Assembly: GCA_035378955.1 (NCBI GenBank) | Contig: DAOSUS010000008.1 | Location: forward strand, 23,025 to 87,024 | DNA: 64,000 bases | Direction: 5' to 3' | From: Candidatus Hydrogenedens sp. | GTDB taxonomy: Bacteria; Hydrogenedentota; Hydrogenedentia; Hydrogenedentales; Hydrogenedentaceae | Made by a program: the position numbers and the translations under genes | The notes under the pieces: model-generated | The model's input: only the letters and a program-made list of their open reading frames with translations | What the model was told of the DNA's origin: nothing | The model's database searches: none | Shown here: piece after piece, positions 35,097 to 44,951 of the stretch | Position numbering within the stretch: position 1 is the stretch's first letter | Layout of the letters: each line of letters opens with the position of its first letter

Positions 35097-36308
35097 TTAG
35101 GTTCTATAATCTGCATTTATTTTTACATAATCATAACTTAAATCAGAAGTCCAATAATAGATTTCCTCCGACCCCATACCTAAATCTGCCCGAATAACAA
35201 ACTCTTTGTTTCTCATTATTTCTGCAACTTCTTTCTCTTCATAGTTAGTGGGGAGTCCTTTTTCAAAAACAAGTATATTCCCTATCCATAGTTTGATTTT
35301 TTCAGGCTCTATAGGGACACCGCTATATCCTATGGCACATAGTATTCTACCCCAGTTGGGGTCGCCCCCAAAAAAGGCTGTCTTGCATAACTGGGAAACC
35401 GCAATGGATTTTGCTATCTTTTTTGCATCATCTATGGTATCTGCTCCAGTTATCTTAATCTCAATGAATTTAGTTGCCCCCTCTCCATCAGCAACAATAT
35501 TTCGTGCTAATCGCATACATACTTGAAGTAAACCTTGATAAAAGGACTCTTCATCCTCCGTGCCTGATTGGATTTTTATACCAGAGGCTCCATTAGCCAA
35601 TAATATCACCGAGTCGTTTGTACTCATATCGTTATCAACAGCAATACAATTAAATGATTTCTGGACAGCTCGCAGAAGTAATTCTCTGAGTTTTTCTTTG
35701 GCTATTCCTGCATCTGTAGTTATAACCGATAACATAGTAGCCATATTAGGACAAATCATTCCTGCCCCTTTTGCCATTCCACCAATACGAACTATACCTT
35801 CGGATAATTGCACAGCCACTGCATATTCTTTGGGAACTGTATCTGTAGTCATAATCGCTTTTGCGGAATTTAAATGATTTTCCGACGACAAAGATTTCAC
35901 ACATTCATTTACCCCTTTTTTAATTCTATCCATAGGTAAGGGAACTCCAATAACCCCTGTGCTCATAACTAATACTTGTGTCTTATCAATCTTTAATAAT
36001 GTTGCTACTTCTTCTGCTATTTTTTCTACATCATTTAAGCCGCGTTCTCCTGTGCATGCATTGGCATTTCCGCTATTAATAAATACAGCCTGAGCCTCGC
36101 CCTTTGCACAAATCCTCTGACACCATAATACGGGAGCGGCCTTAACACGATTTGTTGTAAATGTTCCTGCAACAGTTGCTTTATCTTTAGAAAAGACTAA
36201 AGCACAATCCAATCTCTTATTTTCTGGATTTTTTATACCCGCAGAGGCTGCCGATGATTCAAATCCTAAACTCGCACATATACCACCATCTATAGGGACT
36301 ATATTCAT
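35097..36308 (-). CDS. argJ: glutamate N-acetyltransferase / ornithine acetyltransferase
   Basis: The self-cleavage site is seen in KGAGMICPNMATMLSVIT; the Thr of NMATM becomes the N-terminal nucleophile of the beta chain (about residue 190). Other conserved segments are FTTNRVKAAPV, VFINSGNANACTG and GGDPNWGRI. The enzyme recycles the acetyl group from acetylornithine to glutamate. No argA-like gene is in the window, so ArgJ may be bifunctional, but sequence alone does not prove this. It lies 32 bp behind argC. Confidence 0.96.
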   Translation of the reverse strand: MNIVPIDGGICASLGFESSAASAGIKNPENKRLDCALVFSKDKATVAGTFTTNRVKAAPVLWCQRICAKGEAQAVFINSGNANACTGERGLNDVEKIAEEVATLLKIDKTQVLVMSTGVIGVPLPMDRIKKGVNECVKSLSSENHLNSAKAIMTTDTVPKEYAVAVQLSEGIVRIGGMAKGAGMICPNMATMLSVITTDAGIAKEKLRELLLRAVQKSFNCIAVDNDMSTNDSVILLANGASGIKIQSGTEDEESFYQGLLQVCMRLARNIVADGEGATKFIEIKITGADTIDDAKKIAKSIAVSQLCKTAFFGGDPNWGRILCAIGYSGVPIEPEKIKLWIGNILVFEKGLPTNYEEKEVAEIMRNKEFVIRADLGMGSEEIYYWTSDLSYDYVKINADYRT

Positions 36309-36340
36309 ATTTACTTTTCTCCTTTAATTTAAAACTTATA

Positions 36341-37351
36341 TTATGGCATCATTCCTGGGAAACGAAGTCCTGTATCTTCGGGAAATCCAAAGCGAACATT
36401 CAAACATTGGATACCCATACCTGCTGTTCCCCCTACCAGATTATCTATCGCACTAACAATAACAATATTTCCTGTTCTATCATCATAAGTCCAGCCAATA
36501 TCACAAAAGTTGGAATTACGAACATAGTTAATCTCTGGAAACTGCCCTTGCGGCAAAACACGAACAAAAGGCTCGTTATCATAACATTTATATATTTCAG
36601 ATGGGTTTACTTCTTTTGTGGGTCTCAATGTGATCGTAGATAAAATTCCACGCGTAAGAGGTGCTACATGTGGAGTAAATTGTACTTTATATTTTCCACC
36701 AATTTCTTGTTCTATCTCGGGAATGTGTTGATGAGTTCCAATTCGATATGCCCGCATATTTTCATTCATATTGGGGAAATGAAACAGCTCGTTTAAACTC
36801 CGTCCTGCACCGGAAACACCCGAAACAGAATCAATAACTATTGGAATATCGGGTTCCGCATAGGGAACTAAAGGACGCAAGGGCAATATATTACTAATCG
36901 GGAAACATCCTGGAACAGCAACTATATCTGCTTTTTTAATTTGTTCTCGATACCATGGGACCAAACCATAAATCGAACGAGATACCAATTCTGGATGAGT
37001 ATATTCCAACTTATAAAACTTTGAGTATTGTTCCGCATCTTTTATTCGGAAATCCGAACCTAAGTCCATCACTATCACACCTCTTTTTACCAACTCTGAA
37101 GCCAATGGCATAGATTTTCCTGCTGGTAAAGCAAAAAATACTACATCACATTTTTTCGCAATGACATCCGGGTCAAATATTTCTAATTCTATATCCACCA
37201 ATTTACGAAGATTGGGAAGAACATCCTGTAATTTTTTGCCCGTTTCCATTTCTACAGCGCAAACTAATTTTGCCTGAGGATGTGCCACGAGAAGACGAAT
37301 AAATTCTCTTCCCGCATAACCTATTGCTCCGACAATTCCTACTTTTATCAT
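36341..37351 (-). CDS. argC: N-acetyl-gamma-glutamyl-phosphate reductase
   Basis: An NADP-binding Rossmann start (KVGIVGAIGYAGREFIRLL) and the catalytic cysteine in VPGCFPISNILPLRPL identify ArgC of the long, type 1 kind (336 residues). The active-site motif has Phe where GCYPT has Tyr, and Ser where it has Thr; both are mild changes. It reduces acetylglutamyl phosphate to the semialdehyde. It is the first gene of the argCJB operon and divergent from aspS across 225 bp. I found no convincing ARG-box palindrome there. Confidence 0.95.
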   Translation of the reverse strand: MIKVGIVGAIGYAGREFIRLLVAHPQAKLVCAVEMETGKKLQDVLPNLRKLVDIELEIFDPDVIAKKCDVVFFALPAGKSMPLASELVKRGVIVMDLGSDFRIKDAEQYSKFYKLEYTHPELVSRSIYGLVPWYREQIKKADIVAVPGCFPISNILPLRPLVPYAEPDIPIVIDSVSGVSGAGRSLNELFHFPNMNENMRAYRIGTHQHIPEIEQEIGGKYKVQFTPHVAPLTRGILSTITLRPTKEVNPSEIYKCYDNEPFVRVLPQGQFPEINYVRNSNFCDIGWTYDDRTGNIVIVSAIDNLVGGTAGMGIQCLNVRFGFPEDTGLRFPGMMP

Positions 37352-37509
37352 GTTTAACTCCTAAAAGGTATAGGTTCTTACATTGAAAAACTTCCCCTTA
37401 TTCATTTAAACTATCATTCCGATAAATATTTATTGGGGGATTAAGTGGATATTATACTCTTAATTACCGTTTTTTTTAAAATATAGATTTTATATGTGTT
37501 TATCATCAT

Positions 37510-37566
37510 TTGAAAATACAAAAATTAAAGTTATATATCATTACTTCAAAATATCATAGGCAGGAG
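37510..37566 (+). promoter_or_regulatory. probable aspS promoter and ribosome binding site
   Basis: TTGAAA (37510-37515) and TATATA (37532-37537) with 16 bp between look like a sigma-70-type promoter. A strong AGGAG (37562-37566) follows 10 nt before the ATG. The remaining argC-aspS spacer (37352-37509) is AT-rich with no gene. Confidence 0.5.
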
Positions 37567-37576
37567 AAAAAATAAA

Positions 37577-39352
37577 ATGCATCCATTTCGCACACATAAC
37601 TGTAATCAATTAAGAAAATCCGATGTTGGTAAGGTAGTAAAACTATCAGGTTGGGTACATACAAAACGAGACCATGGAGGAGTTATTTTTATTGATTTGC
37701 GTGACCATTATGGAATTACACAAATAGTTGTAAATCCAGACCGTCCTTTTTTCTCGGAGGTAGAAACTGTAAGAAATGAAAGTGTAATTACTATTGAAGG
37801 GGAAGTTGTTGCTCGAACCCCTGAAACAGTTAATCCAAATATTGATACTGGCGAAATTGAAGTGGTTGCAACCAGTTTCCTTCTGGAATCTGCCTGTGAA
37901 CAATTGCCTTTCCCTGTTAATAAAGAAATAGATGCGCCCGAAGAACTTCGATTAGAATACCGATTTTTAGACCTCCGGAGAAATACCCTTCATAAAAATA
38001 TTATGTTGCGTACTCAATTGGCAAAACTTGTTAGAGAACACCTTATTTCTCGCGGTTTTAATGAATTTCATACACCTATCCTTACAAGTTCCTCACCAGA
38101 AGGTGCTCGTGATTTCCTTGTGCCCAGTCGAATATATCCAGGGCAATTTTACGCACTACCTCAGGCTCCTCAGCAATTTAAACAATTATTAATGATTTCG
38201 GGTTTTGATAGATATTTCCAGATAGCCCCCTGTTTTCGTGATGAAGATTCCCGTGCAGACCGTAGCCCTGGGGAATTCTACCAGATAGATATTGAAATGT
38301 CGTTTGTTACTCAGGAAGATATTTTTGACGAACTTGAATTATTAATGGTTCGTATATTTAAAGAACTCTCAAATAAAAATATTATCTGGGAAAAATTTCC
38401 ACGAATTCCCTACCGAGAGGCTATGGAAAAATATGGTACCGATAAGCCTGATTTGCGTTATGGATTAGAAATGCATGATTGCACAGATATTTTTGCACAT
38501 TCAGACCTTAAGGTTTTCAGTGCACAGGTGGCTACTGGAGGGGTTATCAAGGTAATTCATTTACCTCATGCAGACCAACAACCTCGAAAATTCTTTGATG
38601 ATGCAGAAGAATATGCAAAAAGCGAAGGTGCAAAAGGTTTAGCATGGCTTATCCTAAAAGAAGGTGATTTCAAAGGTCCTATAGCGAAATTCATGAAAGA
38701 AGAAGAGAAAAAAGCCCTTATACAAAAACTTCAGATGAATGAGGGCGATGCCGTTTTCTTTGGGGCAGGTTCCAGAAATGAAACCAATACACTTATGGGT
38801 AAGGTTCGCACATATCTTGCTCGTCAATTGAATATGATAGATTCTAATCAAGTAGCCTTCTGCTGGATTGTGGATTTCCCTATGTTCGAATGGAATGAGG
38901 AAGAAAAACATTACGATTTCTCTCATAACCCATTTTCTATGCCTCAAGGTGGAATGGATGTATTACTCAACAAAAACCCGCTGGATATATTGGCATACCA
39001 GTACGACATCGTTTGCAATGGAGTGGAACTTTCTTCCGGTGCTATTCGTAACCATAAGCCAGAAATTATGTTAAAAGCATTTGAAATTGTTGGTTATCCT
39101 CCTGAAGTTGTTAAAAATAAATTTCCAGCATTATGGAAAGCATTTCATTACGGAGCTCCTCCTCACGGAGGTATAGCCCCTGGTTTTGACCGAATATTAA
39201 TGCTTTTGACAGACTCCCCCAATATTCGTGAAGTGATTGCCTTCCCACTAAATCAAAAAGCACGCGACCTTCTTATGGGCGCACCCAGTGAGGTTACACC
39301 AAAACAACTTCAAGAACTGCATATTACTATCGTCCCCCCTAAAAATAAGTAA
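37577..39352 (+). CDS. aspS: aspartyl-tRNA synthetase (possibly non-discriminating Asp/Asn type)
   Basis: The OB-fold anticodon domain (about 1-105), the class II catalytic core and the bacterial GAD insertion make up 591 residues. Motif 2 is seen in FRDEDSRADRSPGEFYQIDIEMSF and motif 3 in GIAPGFDRILMLL. The enzyme charges tRNA-Asp. Two details point to a relaxed enzyme that also charges tRNA-Asn: a His in the anticodon-domain segment RDHGGVIF, where discriminating enzymes usually have Leu, and the RSPGEFYQ form of motif 2 seen in alphaproteobacterial-type AspRS. This would require GatCAB elsewhere in the genome. Confidence 0.96.
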   Translation: MHPFRTHNCNQLRKSDVGKVVKLSGWVHTKRDHGGVIFIDLRDHYGITQIVVNPDRPFFSEVETVRNESVITIEGEVVARTPETVNPNIDTGEIEVVATSFLLESACEQLPFPVNKEIDAPEELRLEYRFLDLRRNTLHKNIMLRTQLAKLVREHLISRGFNEFHTPILTSSSPEGARDFLVPSRIYPGQFYALPQAPQQFKQLLMISGFDRYFQIAPCFRDEDSRADRSPGEFYQIDIEMSFVTQEDIFDELELLMVRIFKELSNKNIIWEKFPRIPYREAMEKYGTDKPDLRYGLEMHDCTDIFAHSDLKVFSAQVATGGVIKVIHLPHADQQPRKFFDDAEEYAKSEGAKGLAWLILKEGDFKGPIAKFMKEEEKKALIQKLQMNEGDAVFFGAGSRNETNTLMGKVRTYLARQLNMIDSNQVAFCWIVDFPMFEWNEEEKHYDFSHNPFSMPQGGMDVLLNKNPLDILAYQYDIVCNGVELSSGAIRNHKPEIMLKAFEIVGYPPEVVKNKFPALWKAFHYGAPPHGGIAPGFDRILMLLTDSPNIREVIAFPLNQKARDLLMGAPSEVTPKQLQELHITIVPPKNK

Positions 39353-39358
39353 GGTAGG

Positions 39359-40147
39359 TCATTTACATAAACAAAAAGGCGAGTTCTTTTCTCTCCAGAC
39401 CTCGCTTCCTATTTTTATATGGTCTTCCTCAACCCAGAAAAAATCTACTTCTTTTGATAACTGCATATTCGGTCTTCGATAAACAAAAAATGGCAGGTCG
39501 CGTTTTTTTATTTCTTCTGTTTTATCGAAGTATTCATTTTTAGAGATATTCAGCATATCTGCATTTTTAAATCCATTCCTTCCCAGAGGCAGAAAACGAT
39601 ATAAATGCCATGCATGAATCTTCGCTCCTTTTTCCCATAAATGAAGTAAAAAAGCAGTTATCTCATTTAACATATCTAAATTTATTTTGCAAACAACGGT
39701 AGAAACAGTAAAAGGAATTCCCTTTTCTGTTAAATATTTCAACCTTTGCTTTATTAAATCGTAGTGTTTTCGAAAACCTTTTCGCAGATAATTATGAACC
39801 TGAGGATTATTTGAATCAAGAGGTAGAACATATCGGTCAGCATTCAAGTTTTCTATCACATTAGGAGTTAAACCAACCCCATTTGTTCCTACTTGAGTAT
39901 GAAGACCCATTGTTTTTGCTAAATTTATTGAATGGGATAAAGGATATTTCCATTGCAAAGGTTCTCCTCCACCAAAAACAACACTTTCCATTTCTCGCCC
40001 TTTAACTATTTCCAGGACTTTTTCTACCTGTTTCGGCGTCATTTCTGATAGGGTATTTTCTGTAATACAGAATAGGCAACTCATGGAACAGGCACCATGA
40101 AACATAATTACTCCTACCCTGCGATGTTGAATATTTATTTCTTGCAT
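39359..40147 (-). CDS. radical SAM protein (MoaA/NrdG-like), unknown substrate
   Basis: The CxxxCxxC cluster motif is CSMSCLFC at about residue 20. It is followed by the GGGEPL motif (VVFGGGEPLQW), the SAM-binding glycine-rich strand, and VGTNGVGL. The 262 residues form a single TIM-barrel-like radical SAM domain with an extra C-terminal CLC near the end. It lies 3 bp behind the larger radical SAM gene, so the two are co-transcribed and probably serve one pathway. The stop is 6 bp from convergent aspS. The reaction cannot be assigned. Confidence 0.88.
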   Translation of the reverse strand: MQEINIQHRRVGVIMFHGACSMSCLFCITENTLSEMTPKQVEKVLEIVKGREMESVVFGGGEPLQWKYPLSHSINLAKTMGLHTQVGTNGVGLTPNVIENLNADRYVLPLDSNNPQVHNYLRKGFRKHYDLIKQRLKYLTEKGIPFTVSTVVCKINLDMLNEITAFLLHLWEKGAKIHAWHLYRFLPLGRNGFKNADMLNISKNEYFDKTEEIKKRDLPFFVYRRPNMQLSKEVDFFWVEEDHIKIGSEVWREKNSPFCLCK

Positions 40148-40150
40148 GTT

Positions 40151-42277
40151 TTACTTCATCCGAACTGCTGATATGGCAAATCTCAATCCTGTAAAAATTT
40201 CAAAAAACAATACTCCTGGTATATAAAACATCTTTTGCCATCGAAATCTTCCAATAGATAAATCATGTTTTAATCCTATCCACCAACGATTAATTTTTCT
40301 TCGATGGGCAACTGATTTTATCATTATTTCTTCGTAACTACAAATTATCTTCTTCTTTACCAGGGAATCAAATCGGATTAAGTTTTCAAAATTAGGTACA
40401 CAGGACTTGAAACTGTTTACCTGTTCTTTTAACCCACTTAATTGCTGTTCCAACTTTCTCTGTATTTTACGATTCATCTGTCCCGATGTTTGGGATAATT
40501 GTAATAGCAACTCGTTGGTCTTTTGAATAATTTGTTCATACTCCTGAGATACAAATTGGGCATATTGATTGGACTGCAATATTTGTATTAAATGGGCACG
40601 AATTTCCTGAAGATAAGAATAAGCAGAGGCTAAAGAGTCCCTTTTCTCTTTCAACTGTTTCCGTGTTAATAACCATATTTCCTGATATTCATAAAATACC
40701 TGCATAATTACTTTAACTTGATTAACAAAATCTTTTATTCTTCTGTGTAAAAAAGCACCGATACTTTCCATTTCCATTGTTTGACGACGCTCCTTCCGCC
40801 CCTTTTTTCTTAAAAATCCCATACTCATAGGATGATTGCTTAATAGAGTAGAATAGCGATTCCACAAGGTCAACCAAAAAGCATTCCAGTACTGTTCCGG
40901 CGGGCAACGAAGTAATATATCAATAATATTGTCTTTGGAATAAAAAAGGGACCATGCTTTTAGCCATGATTTTTTTAACTCTCCTACTTTGAAATTAGGA
41001 TGCGGAAAAGTTTCATGACAACTATCATAGTTGTTGTAATCCTCTGATATTTGTTCCCCTCTTTCTAACCTCTCTTTATGGTCTTTAGAACCTGGAAGTG
41101 GCGTCATAATGAAAAAAGAGGCTTCATCAACCTTTACTTCAGTTTTTAACAATTTAACATCATGGAGAATGCTTTGTGGAGTATCACAAGGCATACCTAA
41201 AATATAACCCACATGGACAAGAACCCCTGCCTTATGCCATGTTTCTACCATCTCCGCATATTCGGATGTTTTATTTTGTGTTTTTCCCATCAATACAAGA
41301 TTTTGTGGATTAACACTTTCCATTCCGATAAAAACAAGATAACATCCTGCTTCTGATGCCATACGAACAAAATCAGGGATTTTCCATGATTGCGTATCAA
41401 TTTGCATCATGAATCGAATTTTTTTACCTTTTTGTTTTAATTCTATAAGTCCCATAAAAAGTTCTTTCCAGATAGGAGAACGGGACATATTGTCATCTGT
41501 AAAGAAATAACTGAAAAACCCGTTGTCATAATTTTGCTCAACTATTTGTAAAATCTTTTCTGCAGAACGACACCTAATTTTCCTACCCTGAACATTAATT
41601 ATGGTGCAGAAAGAACAATTAAATGGACATCCACGGCTTGTATCTATCGTACACATTGGTTGCATAAAGTGTTTTAAATATTCGGGGTCTGCTACAGGGA
41701 TAGGGGCATCCTGAATATCAGGAGATTCTAACACCCTATAATACGGTTGTAGTTTGCCATTTATAGCATCATTCAATATATTAGAAAGGACACCGTCTCC
41801 TTCTACTTCGCCACAAACGAAACTCACACCCTTATCCATTAAAAATTTCAAATCAGGGGCATCAGGTCCGAACAGTTTCATAACCCCACTAACATGAAAG
41901 CCTCCTATTATCACGGGCACTTGATATTTGCGAAACATTATAGCCAAATCACTTGCCCGTGCGAACATATTGGTCTGCACACCTACCAGCCCTACTATCA
42001 AAATTTCATCTCGTTTTTTACTTTCATGGACAATTTTATCTACATCTATCCTTTGAACAAATTCATCTCTTATTTCGACATGAACCTCAAATTGTTCCTC
42101 AAATTTCTTTTCATTAATCAACTTTTGTGTCAGAGCCCTCATACATACAAGTGTATTGGATGGCAATAATCCTTTCCAGAAATGATAAGGATAACCATCA
42201 TCATCATAATGTGAAGGAAGAATATAAAGAATTTTTACATTTTTCTTTTGTGTTTTTTTATACGAAAACAATTTCAT
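40151..42277 (-). CDS. B12-binding-domain radical SAM protein with helical C-terminal extension
   Basis: Residues about 15-185 have the fold pattern of a cobalamin-binding domain (ILIVGLVGVQTNMF, VPVIIGGFHVSG) but lack the DxHxxG ligand motif. The radical SAM domain follows, with CxxxCxxC in RGCPFNCSFC (about residue 215) and IGMESVNPQNL. Residues about 480-650 are an unusual helical/coiled-coil extension rich in Gln, Lys and Glu, and the last 30 residues are hydrophobic/amphipathic. Such proteins include methyltransferases and ring-forming enzymes acting on lipids or peptides. It is the first gene of a two-gene operon with the smaller radical SAM protein. Confidence 0.88.
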   Translation of the reverse strand: MKLFSYKKTQKKNVKILYILPSHYDDDGYPYHFWKGLLPSNTLVCMRALTQKLINEKKFEEQFEVHVEIRDEFVQRIDVDKIVHESKKRDEILIVGLVGVQTNMFARASDLAIMFRKYQVPVIIGGFHVSGVMKLFGPDAPDLKFLMDKGVSFVCGEVEGDGVLSNILNDAINGKLQPYYRVLESPDIQDAPIPVADPEYLKHFMQPMCTIDTSRGCPFNCSFCTIINVQGRKIRCRSAEKILQIVEQNYDNGFFSYFFTDDNMSRSPIWKELFMGLIELKQKGKKIRFMMQIDTQSWKIPDFVRMASEAGCYLVFIGMESVNPQNLVLMGKTQNKTSEYAEMVETWHKAGVLVHVGYILGMPCDTPQSILHDVKLLKTEVKVDEASFFIMTPLPGSKDHKERLERGEQISEDYNNYDSCHETFPHPNFKVGELKKSWLKAWSLFYSKDNIIDILLRCPPEQYWNAFWLTLWNRYSTLLSNHPMSMGFLRKKGRKERRQTMEMESIGAFLHRRIKDFVNQVKVIMQVFYEYQEIWLLTRKQLKEKRDSLASAYSYLQEIRAHLIQILQSNQYAQFVSQEYEQIIQKTNELLLQLSQTSGQMNRKIQRKLEQQLSGLKEQVNSFKSCVPNFENLIRFDSLVKKKIICSYEEIMIKSVAHRRKINRWWIGLKHDLSIGRFRWQKMFYIPGVLFFEIFTGLRFAISAVRMK

Positions 42278-42418
42278 AGCGAAAATCCTCTCTGAGTTGT
42301 ATTAAAATTAGTGAGTTTCTTCTTCAAAGTTATATTATAATATTTCTGTTTTAATATTCTGAAAACATAAACCATGTTACTTTACACTTATTAACGATTA
42401 ACAAAAGGAGAAAAAAAT

Positions 42419-43648
42419 ATGACAAAGGTAATGTTCGTTATAGGTTTATCTTTCTTAATGTTCTTTTTATGCTCTTCTTATAATACCGCTTTTACTGATT
42501 CTCGTTTCAAAGATGATGTAGAATTTTTGAAACAATATGTAACCGTCATTCTATTAAAAGATACAGAATCGAATGGAGAAGTAGCCATTGTTCCTGAATA
42601 TCAGGGTCGGATAATGACAAGCACAGCGGAGGGACCTGAAGGGTTAAGTTTCGGCTGGATTAACCGTGAATTAATTTCTTCAAAAAAATTTGAACCTCAT
42701 ATTAATGTCTTTGGAGGTGAAGACCGTTTCTGGATTGGTCCAGAAGGTGGACAATATGGTATTTTCTTTCCTCCCAATGCACCTTTTGATTTAGAACATT
42801 GGCAAACACCTGCTGTTATTGATACAGAACCGTATGAAATAGTTTCTCAAAATGATAAACAAGTTTCTTTCCGAAAAGATGCGAAATTAAAAAACTGGAC
42901 AGGAACTGATTTTCAGATATCAATCGAACGCACCGTTAGCATTTTATCTAAAGAACAAATAGCAGGAGCCTTAGGAGTTAGAATCCCTTCAGGTGTCAAA
43001 TATATAGGTGTTGAATCCAAGAATAAAATTACCAATACAGGCACGGAAGATTGGAATAAGGAAAAAGGTTTGCTCTCTATCTGGATATTAGGAATGTTCA
43101 ACCCCTCCCCCGAAACAACCATCGTTATACCCTTTTTACCCGGTTCCGAAGAAAATTTAGGTCCGAAAGTAAACGATGCTTATTTTGGCAAAGTTCCAGC
43201 AGACCGACTAATTGTAAGGGATAATGTGGTTTTCTTCCGTGGCGATGGTCAATATCGCAGTAAAATTGGAATTTCACCTAAACGGGCATTATCTGTTTGT
43301 GGAAGTTTTGATGCCAAAAATAAAGTTTTAACTATTGTTCAATATAGTAAACCCGATGTTCCAAAACCCTATGTAAATTCTATGTGGGAACTGCAAAAAG
43401 AACCGTATGGAGGTGATGTAATCAATTCGTATAACGACGGTCCGTTAGGTCCCGGGAAAAAGCCCTTAGGACCCTTCTATGAACTGGAAACTTCTTCGCC
43501 AGCAGAAGAATTGAAAAAGGGAGAACATGTTGAACATACCCATCGCACATTTCACTTTATAGGAAGTGAAAAAGAATTAAATTATCTGACAGAGGAAATA
43601 TTAGGTATTGATTTACAAACCATCCAGAGTGTTTTTGCAAGTAACTAA
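42419..43648 (+). CDS. secreted DUF6786-like protein (aldose-epimerase-like beta fold)
   Basis: A Sec signal (about residues 1-23, possibly lipoprotein-like with C18 in FFLCSSYN) precedes a beta-rich body. The opening VEFLKQYVTVILLKD and GEVAIVPEYQGRIMTSTAEG, then GWINRELI and DRFWIGPEGGQYGIFF, match my recollection of the DUF6786 family of planctomycete/Bacteroidetes secreted proteins. The fold resembles galactose mutarotases. Function is unknown; a role in sugar handling outside the cytoplasm is inferred. The gene is monocistronic, with AAAAGGAG before the ATG and a strong terminator behind it. Confidence 0.75.
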   Translation: MTKVMFVIGLSFLMFFLCSSYNTAFTDSRFKDDVEFLKQYVTVILLKDTESNGEVAIVPEYQGRIMTSTAEGPEGLSFGWINRELISSKKFEPHINVFGGEDRFWIGPEGGQYGIFFPPNAPFDLEHWQTPAVIDTEPYEIVSQNDKQVSFRKDAKLKNWTGTDFQISIERTVSILSKEQIAGALGVRIPSGVKYIGVESKNKITNTGTEDWNKEKGLLSIWILGMFNPSPETTIVIPFLPGSEENLGPKVNDAYFGKVPADRLIVRDNVVFFRGDGQYRSKIGISPKRALSVCGSFDAKNKVLTIVQYSKPDVPKPYVNSMWELQKEPYGGDVINSYNDGPLGPGKKPLGPFYELETSSPAEELKKGEHVEHTHRTFHFIGSEKELNYLTEEILGIDLQTIQSVFASN

Positions 43649-43662
43649 TTTATCCATAACAC

Positions 43663-43706
43663 AAAACAGGGCAACCATTTTTTATTATGTTTGCCCTGTT
43701 TTTTAT
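43663..43706. terminator. bidirectional rho-independent terminator
   Basis: A perfect 12-bp stem, AAAACAGGGCAA (43663-43674) with TTGCCCTGTTTT (43691-43702), has a 16-nt loop. T-runs follow in the plus direction and A-runs precede, which read as T-runs on the minus strand. It sits between the convergent DUF6786-like gene and gspF and can serve both. Confidence 0.85.
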
Positions 43707-43717
43707 TTATGAATTTG

Positions 43718-44929
43718 TTAGACGCTGGCGTTTGTTATCTGTTCTATCATACTAATCATCGGATAGAACAATGAAACAAATAGAGTAACCACAATAATAC
43801 CTACAACAATTGTAAATATAGGTTGCAAGGCTTCCCCTAAAGAATCAACCGCTACTTGAACTTCGTTATCGTATATATCGGCGATTTGTTCTGCTATCTT
43901 ATCTATACTTCCAGATTCTTCGCCTGTTATCAACATATCGGCAACCACAGGAGGTATTACATCAGCAGAAGCCCGTAAAGGTGCTTCCAAACCACCTCCG
44001 CGTTCAATAGAATCTCGCAAAGATTGCAAACTTTGAGCCACTGCTTGATTATGAATAGAGTATTTTGTGAGTTCCAACGATGACATCATGGAAAGCCCAC
44101 TTCTTAATAGCAATGACCATGTTCTCATCATTTCGACGATAGCATATTTATGGATTATTTTTCCTATAATAGGGATTTTTAACTTGAAACGGTCCGCAGA
44201 TAATCGGCGAAGTGGATTTCGGATGAACCATACCTGATAAAACAATATCAGAATAAGTATTAATACAATAGGCAACCACCACCAAACACGGAACCAATCA
44301 GAAACCCTAAAAAACAGTTCTGTGGCAGGGGGAATTTTAATACTCTGTTTTTCATACATATCTCGAAATTGTGGAACGACGAAATTAGTAAGTAGCAACA
44401 ACACTCCCAAACATGCAATTACAAGGACTATCGGATAGAAAAGAGCACCACGCACTTTTCTTCGAAGCAAATCTCTTCTCTGGCGATAATCCACTAATCG
44501 TTGTAGAACTGTAGTAAGGGTACCACTGGCTTCACTGGCTTTGATTAAATTTACAAAAACGGTATCAAAATAACGCGGATGTCTATCAAATGCTTGCCAT
44601 AAGGGATTACCCTCTTCTACATATAACGCCATATCATTAATCAATCCTCGTATGGCTTCCGATTGACCTCGTTGAGCCAGAGTCTTTAATGATTTCAACA
44701 AAGGCGTACCGGACTCCAGAAGCATTATCAATTGTCGGAGAAAATCTGTAATTTCCTGATAACGAACGGTACTTTTTCTCATAAAAGATAAACTCATTGA
44801 GAAAGTATTACTAACTCCAGGTTCTCGTCGAATTACTTCTTCCTCACTGACGATTTGAGAGAGACTCTGTACCTTTCCTTTTGTGGATTTCCGAATTTTT
44901 TTAATTCCTTCGGCGTTTTTCTCAGCCAT
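43718..44929 (-). CDS. gspF: type II secretion inner membrane protein GspF (PilC family)
   Basis: Two homologous GspF/PilC domains (about residues 65-190 and 268-390) are each followed by membrane helices: VRGALFYPIVLVIACLGVLLLL, a second helix near 215-235, and the last in IFTIVVGIIVVTLFVSLFYPM. The repeated pattern LLESGTPLLKSL and LLRSGLSMMSSLELT is diagnostic. It is the platform protein of a pseudopilus assembly machine, working with an ATPase not encoded here. It is the last gene of gspI-J-K-F, 22 bp behind gspK. The N-terminal 60 residues are a charged cytoplasmic extension. Confidence 0.93.
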   Translation of the reverse strand: MAEKNAEGIKKIRKSTKGKVQSLSQIVSEEEVIRREPGVSNTFSMSLSFMRKSTVRYQEITDFLRQLIMLLESGTPLLKSLKTLAQRGQSEAIRGLINDMALYVEEGNPLWQAFDRHPRYFDTVFVNLIKASEASGTLTTVLQRLVDYRQRRDLLRRKVRGALFYPIVLVIACLGVLLLLTNFVVPQFRDMYEKQSIKIPPATELFFRVSDWFRVWWWLPIVLILILILFYQVWFIRNPLRRLSADRFKLKIPIIGKIIHKYAIVEMMRTWSLLLRSGLSMMSSLELTKYSIHNQAVAQSLQSLRDSIERGGGLEAPLRASADVIPPVVADMLITGEESGSIDKIAEQIADIYDNEVQVAVDSLGEALQPIFTIVVGIIVVTLFVSLFYPMISMIEQITNASV

Positions 44930-44951
44930 CGCTGTTCTCCTTATGTCGTTA

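Noticed and set aside
37352..37576. ARG-box operator for argCJB
   Set aside because: TTATTCATTT occurs, but I could not find the paired palindromic half at the right distance.
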